Assembly (NCBI GenBank): GCA_039000515.1
Contig: JBCFYV010011172.1
Coordinates: forward strand, 72,489,941 to 72,553,940
DNA: 64,000 bases
Direction of reading: 5' to 3'
Origin: Timema cristinae
Taxonomy: Eukaryota; Arthropoda; Insecta; Phasmatodea; Timematidae
Shown: positions 48,140 through 60,206 of the stretch, in pieces
How positions within the stretch are numbered: position 1 is the stretch's first letter
Layout: each line of letters opens with the position of its first letter
The notes under the pieces: generated by a model
What the model was told of the DNA's origin: nothing
What the model saw: only the letters and a program-made list of their open reading frames with translations
The model's database searches: none
Position numbers and translations under genes: made by a program

Positions 48140-49159
48140 TTGTAAAAGGGAGGCAAAATTGTCGATTAACTAGTATATTAAAGCAGGTTTGTGAAACGTT
48201 TTTAAAACACTTAGGATTATTTGAACAACCAAACATAGATGAACACAACAATAAGATCACAATTTGTAGGTTGAGAAACACATCAAGGATTATTTATTTT
48301 CTCTTTTAAATTGTCACTAATAGAAATCATTTTCTTTAAAAATTAATAAGTAATTACGGTACTCGCGAATAATTTATTTAAAGGTATTATTTATAGCTAT
48401 AGATCATGTTTTAAATCTAATTACATATTATGTGTATTCTCATAACAAATGAAATTAAAACTGGTGTAAAGATAAACCAATAATTCTTCGGGTATCTTCG
48501 TGATCACTCGGTACACTTTAATGATGTCAAATGATGTCACACTTTTAAATTTTAGTCTAAGTTTTTCGAGTAAATTGAAAGATAGCTAAAGATTTTTACT
48601 TTTTTACTATTAGTTTTCTGCCTAACGGCAGATCATCACATTAGGAATCTCCACGCAATCCTGTTCTCGGCAATCATCTTCATCCGTCTGTTTCCCATTT
48701 TGAAGCGTGGGTTTGTCAGTAGAAACAATCGGTTATTTAAAATTACCTATCATATTCTCACTACTAGATAAAGTCTATAAAAAATACCTCACAAAAGGGT
48801 TCACTCGAAAAACTACGTCAAATAAACTGTATCTTTTGAACCTTAAAATTAACTCAATACAAGTTTTGTCCGTACTCATCATCATAAGAAATTACAGTTT
48901 CCCTCCACTAGCCGGGTATGTTTGGAATTAAATCAAATTTGATTTTATTTGATTCTGATTTTATTATTGTTATGAATGTTAAAGTAGATCTATTTCTTAG
49001 TAAAAGGATTAAAAATGTAAATTTTACCTTTAATTTCCAATTTTATTATATATTCTCGTCATCATTGACGCTAAAACAAAAAACAATTCGTGAATAACAA
49101 ACAAATATGGCTACCACAAGGCATTTCAATCATGAAGATGAACACAGAGTGTAGTTCTT
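48140..49159. other. 5' flank of channel gene
   Basis: AT-rich. It should contain the promoter and any untranslated exon of the channel. No TATA/initiator combination stands out. Confidence 0.4.
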
Positions 49160-51480
49160 CTGCTTGTGTACTGGCATTTGGTTGGCATATCACATTAAGA
49201 TAGTGATAGGTGACTTTAATGCAAATATAGTGAAAGAAGAATTCTGTAGGCCTACAATAGGAAAGGAAAGCATTAATGACTTTAATAATGATGATGGAAT
49301 AATATCGATATATTTGGCCACTTTAAAGAACCTTACTGTGGAAAGGACTTGCTTCAAGCTAAGACTATTCACAAATAGACTTGGACCACCCCAGATGGGA
49401 ATACATATAATCAAAATTTGGTTTAATAGACAGACAGATAAAGAAAAGTCGTACAAGCTTACCGGATGGCAGGCAGGTGGCACATATTGTGATTCAGACC
49501 ACTTCTTGGTATAGTAGCAAAAATTAGGAAACGTCTGTCGGTAATGAAAAAGAGAAATCTGGCAGGAAAGTTAGACATATATTATGAAGAAAAACTGATG
49601 GATGGTGAATGGAGGAATAGAGTTAAAATTGAAATTTTAAATAGGTTTACTGCTCTAGAGTGCTCAAAGGGTGAGGAGGAAACAATGAATTCAAAGAAAC
49701 AGCGGGAAGTCGTCAGAAATAATATTATATATGCAGCAAAGAGTAGTGTAGGTCTTTGCGAAAAGAGTAAGAAGAAATCATGGGTTTACAACGAGTGTTA
49801 AAAATGTATAGAACAGGGAAGCAAAATTAGATTAATTAGAAAGTCTCGGTGAATTGAGGTTAAACACTTTTTGAAATGAAAAAAGGAAGGCTAGTGCCTT
49901 ATTCAGGAACAAAAATAGTTTATTTAAAGGTTAACGTTAGTGAGACAGACAAAAATAGCAAAAATAAGAATATCATGGAACTTTATTTAGGTATTAACGG
50001 ACATAGGGAAAGTTATCAAGCTAGGGCCAATTTAGTGAAAGATGAAAATGGTAGCCTGATGAAAGATACGAGTGAGGTTTTGAGTAGATGGAACGATCAC
50101 TTCAGGCATTTTTTGAATGTTCATGAAGGATCCGAATAGGATGAGGGTATCTAAGTCTATACTGCTGAAACACCAATACCAGATCGAAGTATTAGTGAAG
50201 CCAAAGAAACTATTGGGAAGTTAAAGAACCATAAATCTCCAGGAATAGATTCAATTCCAGCAGAGTCAATAAAGGTAGGTGGTTAAAAATTAGTAATGTA
50301 AATTCATAAATGGCTTTTTTTCATATGGAACCATGAGGTATTACCACAATAATGGAAGGAAGGTATCATAATACTCATTTTCAAAGAGGGAGATAAAACC
50401 AAGAGTAATGACTATAGAGGTATCTAACTACTACCAACATAGTATACAATTTTATCTAACATAATTTTAATGGGATTGATGCCATATGCAGAGGAAATAT
50501 TTGGGGATCATCAGTGTGGATTTCGACTAAATAGATCAACAATGGATTAAATTTGTACCAATCGGCAAATAATAAAATAAAATATTGGAATACAACATGA
50601 CTATTCATCGATTAAACATATATTTTAAAAAGGCCTATGATTCAGTTAAATAAACTAAATTAGATGAAGTTTTAGTTAAGTTGGGGATACCAAAAAACTT
50701 GTCAAGCTAATTGAGGTATGTTTGACTGATACACATTGCAGGATACAGGTTAGATGTCACTTATCAGATACTTTCGAAATAGATACTGGGTTGAAACAAC
50801 TCATCCACTTTCTCCAATACTTTTCAATCTAGCCTTAGAGTATGCTATTAGGGTAATTCAAGAAAGTAGGTGGAGGTTGACATTGAACGGTACAATGCAA
50901 TTATTAGGATAAGCAGATGATTTAGCTTTGTTGGGCAATAGTGAGGAATTTGTTGCAAGAAATGCAGACATTTTACTAGAAGCTATTAAGGATGTAGGTT
51001 TGAAAGTGAACGCCGAAAGACTAAGTATATGATCACATAGAGAACACAGATCGGGGACGATAATTTAGCTTACTACTGCAAACAACATATTATTTGACAT
51101 GGTTAATAAGTTTAAATATTTAGGAAGAATTTTAACTTTCAATAACAATATTAGATTGGAAATTAGGAAAATAATACTGTCGGGAAATGCATGATATTAC
51201 CCGGTCAGTAAGTTTTTGACATCTCGCCTGGTTTAAAGAAATGTAAAACTCAGAATATACAAAACAGTAATTTTACCGATTTATATCTGTGGGTATGAAA
51301 AGTGATCTCTTACTTTACATTACGAAAACAAATTTAGGATAATATAAAATAAGGCGCTTAGTAAGATATTTGGTCTAAAAAGGAATGAGGCTACTGCGGA
51401 GTGGAGGAGGTTACATAATGATGAGTTACATACTCTGTACTCCAGTCGTGTCTCGTGACAAAAATTCTTAGGCAAGCTCG
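49160..51480 (+). mobile_element. RTE-like LINE, decayed
   Basis: Endonuclease: KIVIGDFNANIVKEEFCRPT then IGKES, ending CDSDHFLV (49,195-49,515). RT: AKETIGKLKNHKSPGIDSIP (50,200), KEGDKTKSNDYRGI, YAEEIFGDHQCGFRLNRST (50,486-50,541), and a GQADDLALLG-type block where the first Gly-Gln is Gly-stop (50,907-50,935). The order and motifs are of RTE/craniofacial-development-2-like LINEs. Numerous stops and frameshifts. Both ends are uncertain. Confidence 0.85.
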
Positions 51481-54195
51481 GAAGGGGGGTTTAGAGGAGG
51501 TCCAGGGTCCCCCTACATATTTTTTTAAAAATATTATATGCTTCAAGAAGCAGTTTTGAGGTTTTTTTTAATGATAATTGTGGGTTTGGGCGTCCTTCTA
51601 TTCCATGATTTATATAAGGCACATTACTGTAAATCTATTTAGCGCATATCCAAGAGGATGAGGGGATACGGTGGAGAACATACCTTGCCCCCCTTTATTT
51701 TAATAAGTGAGGATAAATCCCCCTTGTGTTTCCCACCCCAGTTCCGCTTCCCCTAAAGCTGACAATTTTTAAGTTAAGTATACATAAAAGCATTCTATGT
51801 TTGTATTTAATTATGTTAAATGTGCATATAAGTAATAACAAATTATATATATTTAAAAAAAATTATATTGCAACCTGCAGCATATTTGGTGTATTTGATT
51901 ATTTTTAGATCTTAAATGAATTTTTATATAAATATATGAATGATATTTTACTCACCATATTTTTTTCTAGTGTTTGTGAATGGATTCTTTTTTTACAAAC
52001 TCTGCACCCTTTCAGGGGAGTCTACTCCTTGCTTCAATTTAAAAAGCAGACCCTTTTCAAATTGAAAAGAGTGTCAAACCATAAAGTTTATTTTGTCCCA
52101 CAGTATTATTGGAATATATTTGTACTCTTTTCAATGTTGAAAATGATCTCTCACCTGATTATGTTGTTGCCGGGATCGTTGCCACAAGTTCACACAATTT
52201 TTTAAACTCGTGTGATACTTGATGTAGATTACTTTCACTGACATAATTAACCATATCCGCTAGACTTTTATTCTTTATTGCTTCCCTTGAGTAAATCACG
52301 TTGATCTCGGAACGCAATTGTAATAAAAAAATATATATATTGTTGTAACCTTTTATATATATTGTATAACTTATTTATATTGATTGTGTCTAATATTATT
52401 GTACTCTGCATCTTGTTAACATAACTTCCTATCAAATAATAATACTATCTCGTTCTTACATATTAACCTTTCTACAATTTTCCTTATATTTCTCACTCAA
52501 TTTATTTTCACATTATTTACATTCTAATAATATCTGTTTGCATTGGTTTGTCTCAGACCTGATGATGGCTGAATAGCCGAAACATGTCGTCAATAAACTT
52601 CAATCCAACGAAGAAATATTAAGGAGAGGAATTAACGAACCTAGCTAAGGAACGGTCTATGATGAGCACTTATTTACCTAATTTCATTATATCAAAAAAT
52701 ATCTATCTATCTGATATTTAATACATTCTGATGTTTAATTGTATTTTAGGACTACTGTTTTTTGATTAGAAACTGAATGATCCTAAATAGGCTTAAATTT
52801 AACTTATCAATTTACTTTCTTATTTTTACTCAGAACTGTAATTTCACATAGCTTATGTGCAATAATTTCAACATATTACATATTATCTAAATGTTCATCT
52901 AATCATTATATTACAAATTCTAATCTAATATTTGAATAAAGCCTATTTTGTTTTTAATAGGATTAATGTAATTATCTCTTTCTCAATTATTATATGTGGT
53001 GATCCTAATTATATTTTTTAATTTTTAACTTATAAACAATTTCACATTAACCTATTTTCAACTTATCTAATATTCTCACAAGCTCGTTCCTTACATAATA
53101 TTCTCATAACAACAATAGTTAACATCAAGATGTATAAGGACGGTGTTATTGTTGGGCGCCACCCCTAGTATCTAGGAGAAAAAAAATAATTACAAGAAAA
53201 AAAAAAGAAATTTTGCCTCGGTTAATTCAATCATTGGCACTACGACTCTCAATACTCGAGACCACTGGGTAAACTTAAAACTAAAAACATGAACAATTCA
53301 GATAAAATGGTTTGTTGGAACAAATTGTAATTTAGACAATAAAAAAATAAATGCATAAAATAACAATTGTTGGCACTTTTGTGGATTTATTATTGTTTTC
53401 CACTTTACCACATCCTAAGCCTACCTAAGGAATTCCGGGTAAGTATAAATCTAAGTTAAAGTATAGAACAGTATTGTTGAGACAAAACAAAAAAACAAAA
53501 ATATATATAATAATAAAAAATTTAATAATTAGACATAAAATGAAATGATAATTAATTCTCTACATTAGTCTGTCTTTCTGAAAGTAAACGAATTCTTATT
53601 TTATAGGAGAAACAAAAAAAAAATTATAATAATTTATAGTTGAAGAGTTGGCTTGGCCTCACCACTGAATTAGTCCATATTGACACCAACTTCAGAGATT
53701 TGTTACACTCTAGTAATTTGTTTGAATTCTTACGCAAATGAAACGAAAATAAACAATCTAGTTATTGTACACACACTTCCTTTTTCATTTCACCACGTGT
53801 ACTTTCATTCAACACCTTTAATTCATTTTAAAAATAATTTTAATTCGGAGCTACACAAATTTGGCTCCATGTTAAAACCACTCAGAAGAAGAAGACCTCG
53901 TATCTTCTATAAAATCTTCCAAAACCAAATTTAAAAAGGTTCTATTATTTACTTCCTAGTCCAAAGAGAAAACAAATATATATATATAAAACCAAAAGAT
54001 AAATGTTGGCTATGGACTAGGGAAAATCAAATAAAATGCAGGTTTAACATAAATATTGAACTGTATGCTAATGAAAGTGAACAGTGTTTTTTTCCTTAAA
54101 GAATTAATTGTTTATTTCCATCTGTCAGAATTGAAAAACGCGCTTGATTTGAGTTATTTACATCTAGCTTTTTCTCTTCTTTTACTCACGGGTTT
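51481..54195. other. Unassigned AT-rich DNA
   Basis: No gene. It contains a Penelope/hammerhead-like motif at 52,559-52,590, short TA runs at about 52,330-52,345 and poly-A-rich stretches at 53,168-53,205 and 53,480-53,520. Confidence 0.4.
52559..52590 (+). other. Hammerhead/Penelope-like motif
   Basis: CTGATGATGGCTGAATAGCC then GAAACATGTCGT. GGCT pairs with AGCC across a GAAT loop between the CTGATGA and GAAA blocks, as in stem II of a hammerhead ribozyme, but with one extra U after CUGAUGA. The flanks match the motif at 8,509. No Penelope RT is nearby. Confidence 0.4.
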
Positions 54196-54199
54196 GATG

Positions 54200-54293
54200 G
54201 AACTGCGCATGCGTTGAAATCAAACATGGCTGACGTTCATTATAAATAAGTCAACAGACTTCTTAACGGGATAATTAAAATGTTTAATAAAAG
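54200..54293 (+). promoter_or_regulatory. Possible promoter and first exon, plus strand
   Basis: CTGCGCATGCGTTG at 54,203-54,216 matches an NRF1-type site (GCGCATGCG). Soon after come two ATGs, the second being ATGTTTAATAAAAG directly before a good donor GTAAGTG (54,294). It looks like a short first exon of a gene to the right, but no downstream exon was found. Confidence 0.35.
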
Positions 54294-54299
54294 GTAAGT

Positions 54300-56234
54300 G
54301 TTCTTCTTCTTGTAATCAAAATTCCTTGTTTAGATTATTTAAAACAATGTGTTACGTTGTTCCGTCCTTTTATTTAATTTAATAGATGTAGATAGTATTA
54401 TTAGTCAGGCCGGCAACCAGCGTGTGGCCTAACTTCGAAGCGCTTAGATTTACGTGAAAATAAATTGGAAATTGTTCACAAAAAGTAGAAAACATAAGAA
54501 AAACAAGGTAGGGTGGCAAATAACGTCACACAATCTGCTTGTGTTAAATATTTTCCATAATTTCCACTCAAATAATGTATTTGTTTATTAGAAAATGATT
54601 GTTTCTATTCATTAAATTTCGATGAATTTAACAATTAGAAAAATTTTAAAGTATAATTTTATCAAAGCGTGTTTGTATTTCCATTACTTCACAATAAACG
54701 TGTCTTAATTTCAATTTAGGATCGTGATTTAAATTACGTTTATGTCCACTCATCTCTGGTTCTAGCCCCATTTGCAGAGTTTTGGAATAAATGTCATCAG
54801 ATATAAGTCTATGATTTTACAATCTGTTTTTAGTTTCTTCAACCTCTGTTTTACAGAAATCAATGTTCATTTGTTTTGTTTTATTTGCAAATTTTTTGAA
54901 AGATACTCAGTGTGGTCAAGAATCTGGGTAAACAAAATTAACAAATACATGCTCTGAATATATTCTAGAAAGTGGACGAACCCTTTAGCTACAGCAATAG
55001 TTTCACTATGTAACGAGCCACGGGTTGGGCTCATTTTGTTAAGAGCCATTCGCTATTTCTTATCTTACGTAAGGGTGTCGTCTGGAAAGCTCTCGTCGGT
55101 GGTCTTTGTTCCACATGACGATTCAGCGGGTAAGAAGGGCTCAAAACTATGCTGTCTTTCAAGGCTTGGGTCTGTATTCCCCGTAGTTTTGTACTCTAAA
55201 ACCCAGATCACTACTTGATTTCTTTCCATATACCAATGGGGTTACTCTAACTGAGCGCAAAAACTAAAAATAGGAATGGTTTAACTATGCACCCTGTTTT
55301 AAGTGGATGGATCACCATGAGAGGTGAGCGCGACCGGTTTCTAAGGCGATTTCTCTGTACCCGATTACTAAGACAACTATTATACATATTTAAACATATT
55401 TTTATTACTATAAAGATCAATTCACTTACATGGTTTATATTTTATCCACATCTACCTGGCCAATTCAAATATAAGTTTTAAAAAAACCATTTAAAGAACA
55501 CCGCATAAAACAAACTGGGCTTGTCATCGAAATGTGGGAGGACTTAGGTTAAAACTGTTTTCATCGGATTACAATTAACACATTTTTTTTATCATTTAGT
55601 ATAATTTAACGCTAATTAAAAATTAAATATTTGTAAGCAGCTTTGTTTAAATGATATTTACATTGTTGTATTTTCTTGGTTTAGTGAGTTTTTTTTAATC
55701 TGCAGACAAAGCATAAACCTAGAAAATATGATTGAGAATATTTATCCTTTTATTTTTCAACATTCTTATGAATTAAAAAAGTTTATTTTAGTTAAAAAAA
55801 AGTGTTGTGGTGCTGTATCCTGCGACCTATCGGTGTAAGGTTATGAACCTCTCGTGAAAATTCAAGGCAGTGATGCCAAGTGTTGCACTGTGACTAACAG
55901 ATGTTCTAAGGAAAAATATCAACTCGACTACGTTCATTTATGAAATCAGTTCTTCGGTTGTGTGAATACTACGTGTTTTGCAATAGAAGCAGTTTCTGTA
56001 AAAAGAGATCAAATAAAATAAAAAACTACCTTATCTCAACCAGATGAAAGAAAACTAAATTTTCTGCTCTTGTGAGTTGGATAAGAAAAAAAAAGTGTTA
56101 TGAATTTATTGGCGTTTCTGCATGAAAAATACCATTTTAATACTGTAATTTATAATTCCTCCATTAATTTCAAATAATTTGCGTAGAATAACTAATTAAT
56201 ATAATTACGTAGAATAACTAATTAATATAATTAC
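54300..56234. other. Unassigned
   Basis: No exon with a recognisable domain. A 27-bp tandem duplication (ACGTAGAATAACTAATTAAT plus ATAATT, twice) lies at about 56,182-56,235, next to the SINE. Confidence 0.4.
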
Positions 56235-56450
56235 GGGACCCTCTTTGGTGACCGCATGATCTAAAGCACTACTCTTGCAATAAACTGGACTGCCGAGGAC
56301 GGGAATCGGTGTTCGATCCCAGTTGGGTGCTATGAGGTTATTATTCCTAAAATGTTTTCCACTCACCCTCCACGTAAATGTGAGTGTATGTCATCTAAAA
56401 GTAACCTTACTCTGCTTTAATACATTAGCTTAATTAGTACATAGCATTCG
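56235..56450 (+). repeat. SINE-B copy, plus
   Basis: Head TTTGGTGACCGCATGATCTA, box B GTTCGATCCCAGTTGGG, body TTTTCCACTCACCCTCCACG. The tail is truncated after TTAGTACATAGC. Confidence 0.8.
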
Positions 56451-56972
56451 GTTCACTTAGGTGTACCAATCAAACACTTTGGTCTTACCATTGGTAATCT
56501 GATCTGTAAACAGAGTCAATAATTTGTGCTAATAATACAAGGCTATCTAAATCATTATGGATTATTGGCAATTTTAACAAGAAACACACTTGTCACAATA
56601 GATAAATGTCTTGAAACTATATTGCTATCAATTGTAAAGGTGGATAGTGAAAGGGGAGTGGGGGCACTATTGAACATGCCTTGACCACTACTCTTTTAAA
56701 ATTAATAAAATTAACACAGGTCCATATTTCATTTAGAAAATTATTATTTAACAAAATAATTTCATCTCAAATATCATTTACTTTCTCGCACCCCTCGGGT
56801 GCCGTAGTCAAAGATTTGGAAATAACGTAAGCTTTAGAGAGGTTGGAGAGGGCGAGAACACTAATGTTAAGATGAGGATGTTATGAGGATGTGTATTGTA
56901 AAGATTATTTCCATGTCATATTATTTTTGTTTTTGTGATATTAGAAATGCTTCACTTCTTAATATTCTTCAA

Positions 56973-57015
56973 TGTTATCCGTAAATTTACAATAATAAAG
57001 TAGGGTGGATAATAA
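56973..57015 (-). repeat. Inverted repeat arm (partner at 59,603-59,645)
   Basis: The reverse complement reads GTTATCCACCCTACTTTATT, then ATTGTAAATTTACGGATAAC, nearly identical to 59,605-59,645. Similarity continues at lower level for about 50 bp further. The arms bracket a hAT remnant and two SINEs. Confidence 0.7.
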
Positions 57016-57016
57016 A

Positions 57017-58080
57017 CAGTAGCGGTTCGTAGCTAAAATTATTGGGGGTGCTGCTCCAGAAAATGTTTAGCCTTTGTTTTAAAATTGTGTAAAAGGAAAG
57101 AAAAAAACATGTATAAAAAGAAAATTTATTCAGGAACTTGATAAAATCTTAACAAAAAAAAAACACAATCTTTTCTACTTACTTTAACTTAAATTGTTAC
57201 AGTTCAAGCTTTATATATTCATTTAAAAATGAAATCCATTATTTCTTGTTTTAATTTGCGTAAAAAGTTCAATAACTTTCTCCTTAATTTCTGGATGACA
57301 ATTGAGGAAATTTTTCTCTATTGAAAGTACTGCAATAGCATTTAATATTTTCGAATTCATAGTGCTTCTTAAAAAAGTGTTTATTCTTTTCAATGTTGAA
57401 AAGCAGAGCTCTGCCTCTGATGCAGTCATGGAAATTGTCAAGAGGATTTTTATCAGTTTCGTAATTTCACTAAAAACATCATCTAGCTTATTTTCCAAGA
57501 TACATTTCAGCAGCTCAATTTATTTGCAATATTCATGAATATCAGTCCTGCAATAGAATACTTTTAGTTATGTTTCAAGCTTTTCTTTGTCAATCATGGG
57601 ATAAGCTTCAGTGGTTAGTACTATCTATTTTGTGGGATGTTCATTCTTAAATCTAGTGAAGCAATTCTAGTTGAACAATTTAGCAGCTACTAAGTGTTTA
57701 GTGAAGAATATCTGTCCATTATATCAACACATATATAGTCACACACTTCCTTAGCTTCTGCCATGAGTGTCTTTGAAGGATTCTCACAGTACTTTGAGTT
57801 TCTCAATTCTAAAATAGCAGTTTTTAAATTTGTTATATATTCATTAACCTTTAACACTCTAATTTCTCGAGATTGCATTTGGTTGTAAATTATGTCAACA
57901 TGAGGCATAATTTGATGAAAAAGCTTTAACCAAAACTTGAAATTATCATCATTCAGGTATTTTAAAAATCCTGTTTGCTTCTGTAATGGTTTGTTGATCT
58001 GCATTTGAAGTTGACTAGATTTCGGTAAGGCAGTTTTTTAAAGGTTTCAAATTTTCATTAACTCCGTTATGGCCGTATGT
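57017..58080 (-). mobile_element. hAT remnant (ZMYM/TTF-like), minus
   Basis: One end is CAGTAGCGGTTCGTAGC at 57,017. The minus strand encodes PLQKQTGFLKYLNDDNFKFW and ATLELR-type helices (58,004-57,690). It then encodes TKLIKILLTISMTASEAELC, FSTLKRINTFLRSTM and LNAIAVLSIEK (57,498-57,230), a clear hAT C-terminal dimerisation domain. The second end is missing. Confidence 0.85.
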
Positions 58081-58084
58081 TGAA

Positions 58085-58200
58085 ATTCCACCTTGTAATA
58101 TGATATAATATTATAAAATACATATTATATATCTATATATAATTATATATAGTTATATATAATAAGCATTTTATAATATAATATTTTTATTTACATTATA
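58085..58200. repeat. AT-rich near-palindromic low-complexity DNA
   Basis: TATATAATTATATATAGTTA-type repeats that can fold on themselves. Simple sequence next to a SINE. Confidence 0.8.
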
Positions 58201-58205
58201 TTTCG

Positions 58206-58487
58206 GGTGACCTGGTAGTCTAGGGGTAAGGTGTCGGACTTCTGAGCTGAGGTCCGGGGTTCAATTCTCGGTCCCGGCACAGATTAATCTGATTACCAAA
58301 CCCTTCCTTCACCTCTGACAAGACTTGTATTAATCACAACTTGTGAATGTGGGGAATGCCAGGCCTCCACCGTGGTTCGGATTCCACGTTAAACTGTAGG
58401 TCCTCCATTTCATCTCACAATCACCCTACCATTACACATTAGCATAAGTGCGCATAACCCGAACGGGTAGTAAGACGCGGTGCTAAT
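58206..58487 (+). repeat. SINE-A copy 3
   Basis: Complete: GGTGACCTGGTAGTCTAGGG head, box B GGGGTTCAATTCTCGG, body CACCGTGGTTCGGATTCCAC, tail CCCGAACGGGTAGTAAGACG. ATTATATT on both sides may be the target duplication, but the flanks are themselves AT-simple. Confidence 0.9.
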
Positions 58488-58635
58488 AATAAATTATATT
58501 ATACATATAATATTATTTAGTCCGGTCAAAATATTTTCTTTCAGGAGTATATAAATTTCCCGTGGAAAATGGTCAGATCCAAATTTTTGTCAAATAAACA
58601 GAGAATTGGGAATAGATTTTGTTTTTCAAAAATTG

Positions 58636-58830
58636 CGCTAATGGTTTTAGGGATCAGGAAGGTTATATTCATAGAAAGTGTACCCACATTTGCGTGGAGG
58701 GACCATGGAAAACGAGTTTGCAAAACCCAACTTTAGTACAACCAACTGAAATTCGAACCTAGATCTCCCGTTATTGGCAGTCTAGTCTACTGCAAGAGTA
58801 GCTTGTTAGACCATGAGGCCACCAAAGCGA
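58636..58830 (-). repeat. SINE-B copy, minus
   Basis: On the minus strand: head TGGTGGCCTCATGGTCTAAC, box-B-like AGGTTCGAATTTCAG, body TTTTCCATGGTCCCTCCACG. Lies 150 bp from SINE-A copy 3, in the opposite orientation. Confidence 0.8.
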
Positions 58831-59484
58831 GTGTTAGACATGTTAAAATATGTATAAAGTTATATTTGATTATCAAATATAATTAATAGAAAATAGTTTG
58901 AAATACTCGATATTTACAAGTTCAGTGGTGTAACTATAGTTTGGTGGCAAAATGCCGCAGGCCCACGCTCAAAATATGGGCCACCACGCAGGTTCACCCA
59001 CACAAAATTAATTTGTAAATAGATGAAAGCGTTGTCTTTTAGGCCTGTCAATGTTTCGTAAGGATCTGATTATTCGATAAAAATTACTCAATAGTCACTT
59101 TATTGCGCATAATTTATTCTGTAAAAAAAGTCTGTACATATTTTTCTGTAAAATCAATAGAAATAGCTGAAAGGTCATTTTCAAAACTTAACAAAAAATT
59201 ATTTTCACCCAATTGTATGGAAAATATCTATCTATCGATTTTGACCAAATTTGATAGGCTTACATACAAATTTTACATTGAAGCATGATAATTTTATAAT
59301 CTATGTCTCCCTTAGCAATAACATTTGTGTCACAATATCTACACATCACTAGCTATTTTATAATTTTATATACACTCACTACATAATAATACATCCATTC
59401 TACAACTTTATACAATCAAAGTCCTTCATCAAACTTCTGCAATGCGCACACTTAAAATTATGTTTTTAATTTTTATTTTATTAG

Positions 59485-59695
59485 GGACCTGTGATACAAA
59501 TTTTGGTTGAATTCCGCCCCTTGAACTGAGGTGTTTTTCCTCATGATTACTCTTTCCCTCCACGCAAATGTAGGAACATTTTCTCTAAATTACCGTATTT
59601 GTTATCCACCCTACTTCATTATTGTAAATTTACGGATAACATCGAAGGTAATAAGAGGTGGAGAATTTCTAATATAACACAAGAACAGAACAAAT
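59485..59695 (+). repeat. SINE-B-like copy, diverged
   Basis: GGTTGAATTCCGCCCCTTGA, ACTGAGGTGTTTTTCCTCAT and CTCTTTCCCTCCACGCAAAT follow SINE-B body order. The tail is replaced by the inverted-repeat partner of 56,973-57,015. Confidence 0.6.
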
Positions 59696-60206
59696 GACAT
59701 GAAAATAATCAATTCACACGTTTTTATAATTGTATTTGATATTACTTATAATTTTATGTAAAAGTTATATATTATATCGTCAAAATATAGTTACGAACAT
59801 TTAATGATATTTAAAATAAATTCAAGTTCCTCATAATTGTATTCAATATTACTTATGAATTAGTTTAAGAGTTATATATTATTTCGGCAAAATATAGAAG
59901 AGAACATTAAATGATACTAAAATAAAACTTCTTTCTGCTATTATAAGTGGCTCAAGGAAAAAAATGGTTGTTTCTAAAATCATTAAATCTTTTTTCACTT
60001 TATCCTTGGGTAGCAATCTACCGTCACACCAGTTACAATTTATAAATGAATGTGTTAAGATTGTGTGTGTGTTTTTTTTTGCTAAAGTTATATTACCTAC
60101 ACATGTGTAATCAATAAAGTTTAACGTTGACTATTCTCTGCTATTTAATATTTCATTTTGGCAATGTTACCACGTGTTTATTTCCATCTTCTTTCAGTCT
60201 TTGAAT

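Noticed and set aside
53680..53934. 84-codon plus-strand frame.
   Set aside because: AT-driven composition and no recognisable domain.
58085..58200. AT-rich palindrome as replication origin.
   Set aside because: Simple TA-rich sequence; nothing specific supports an origin.
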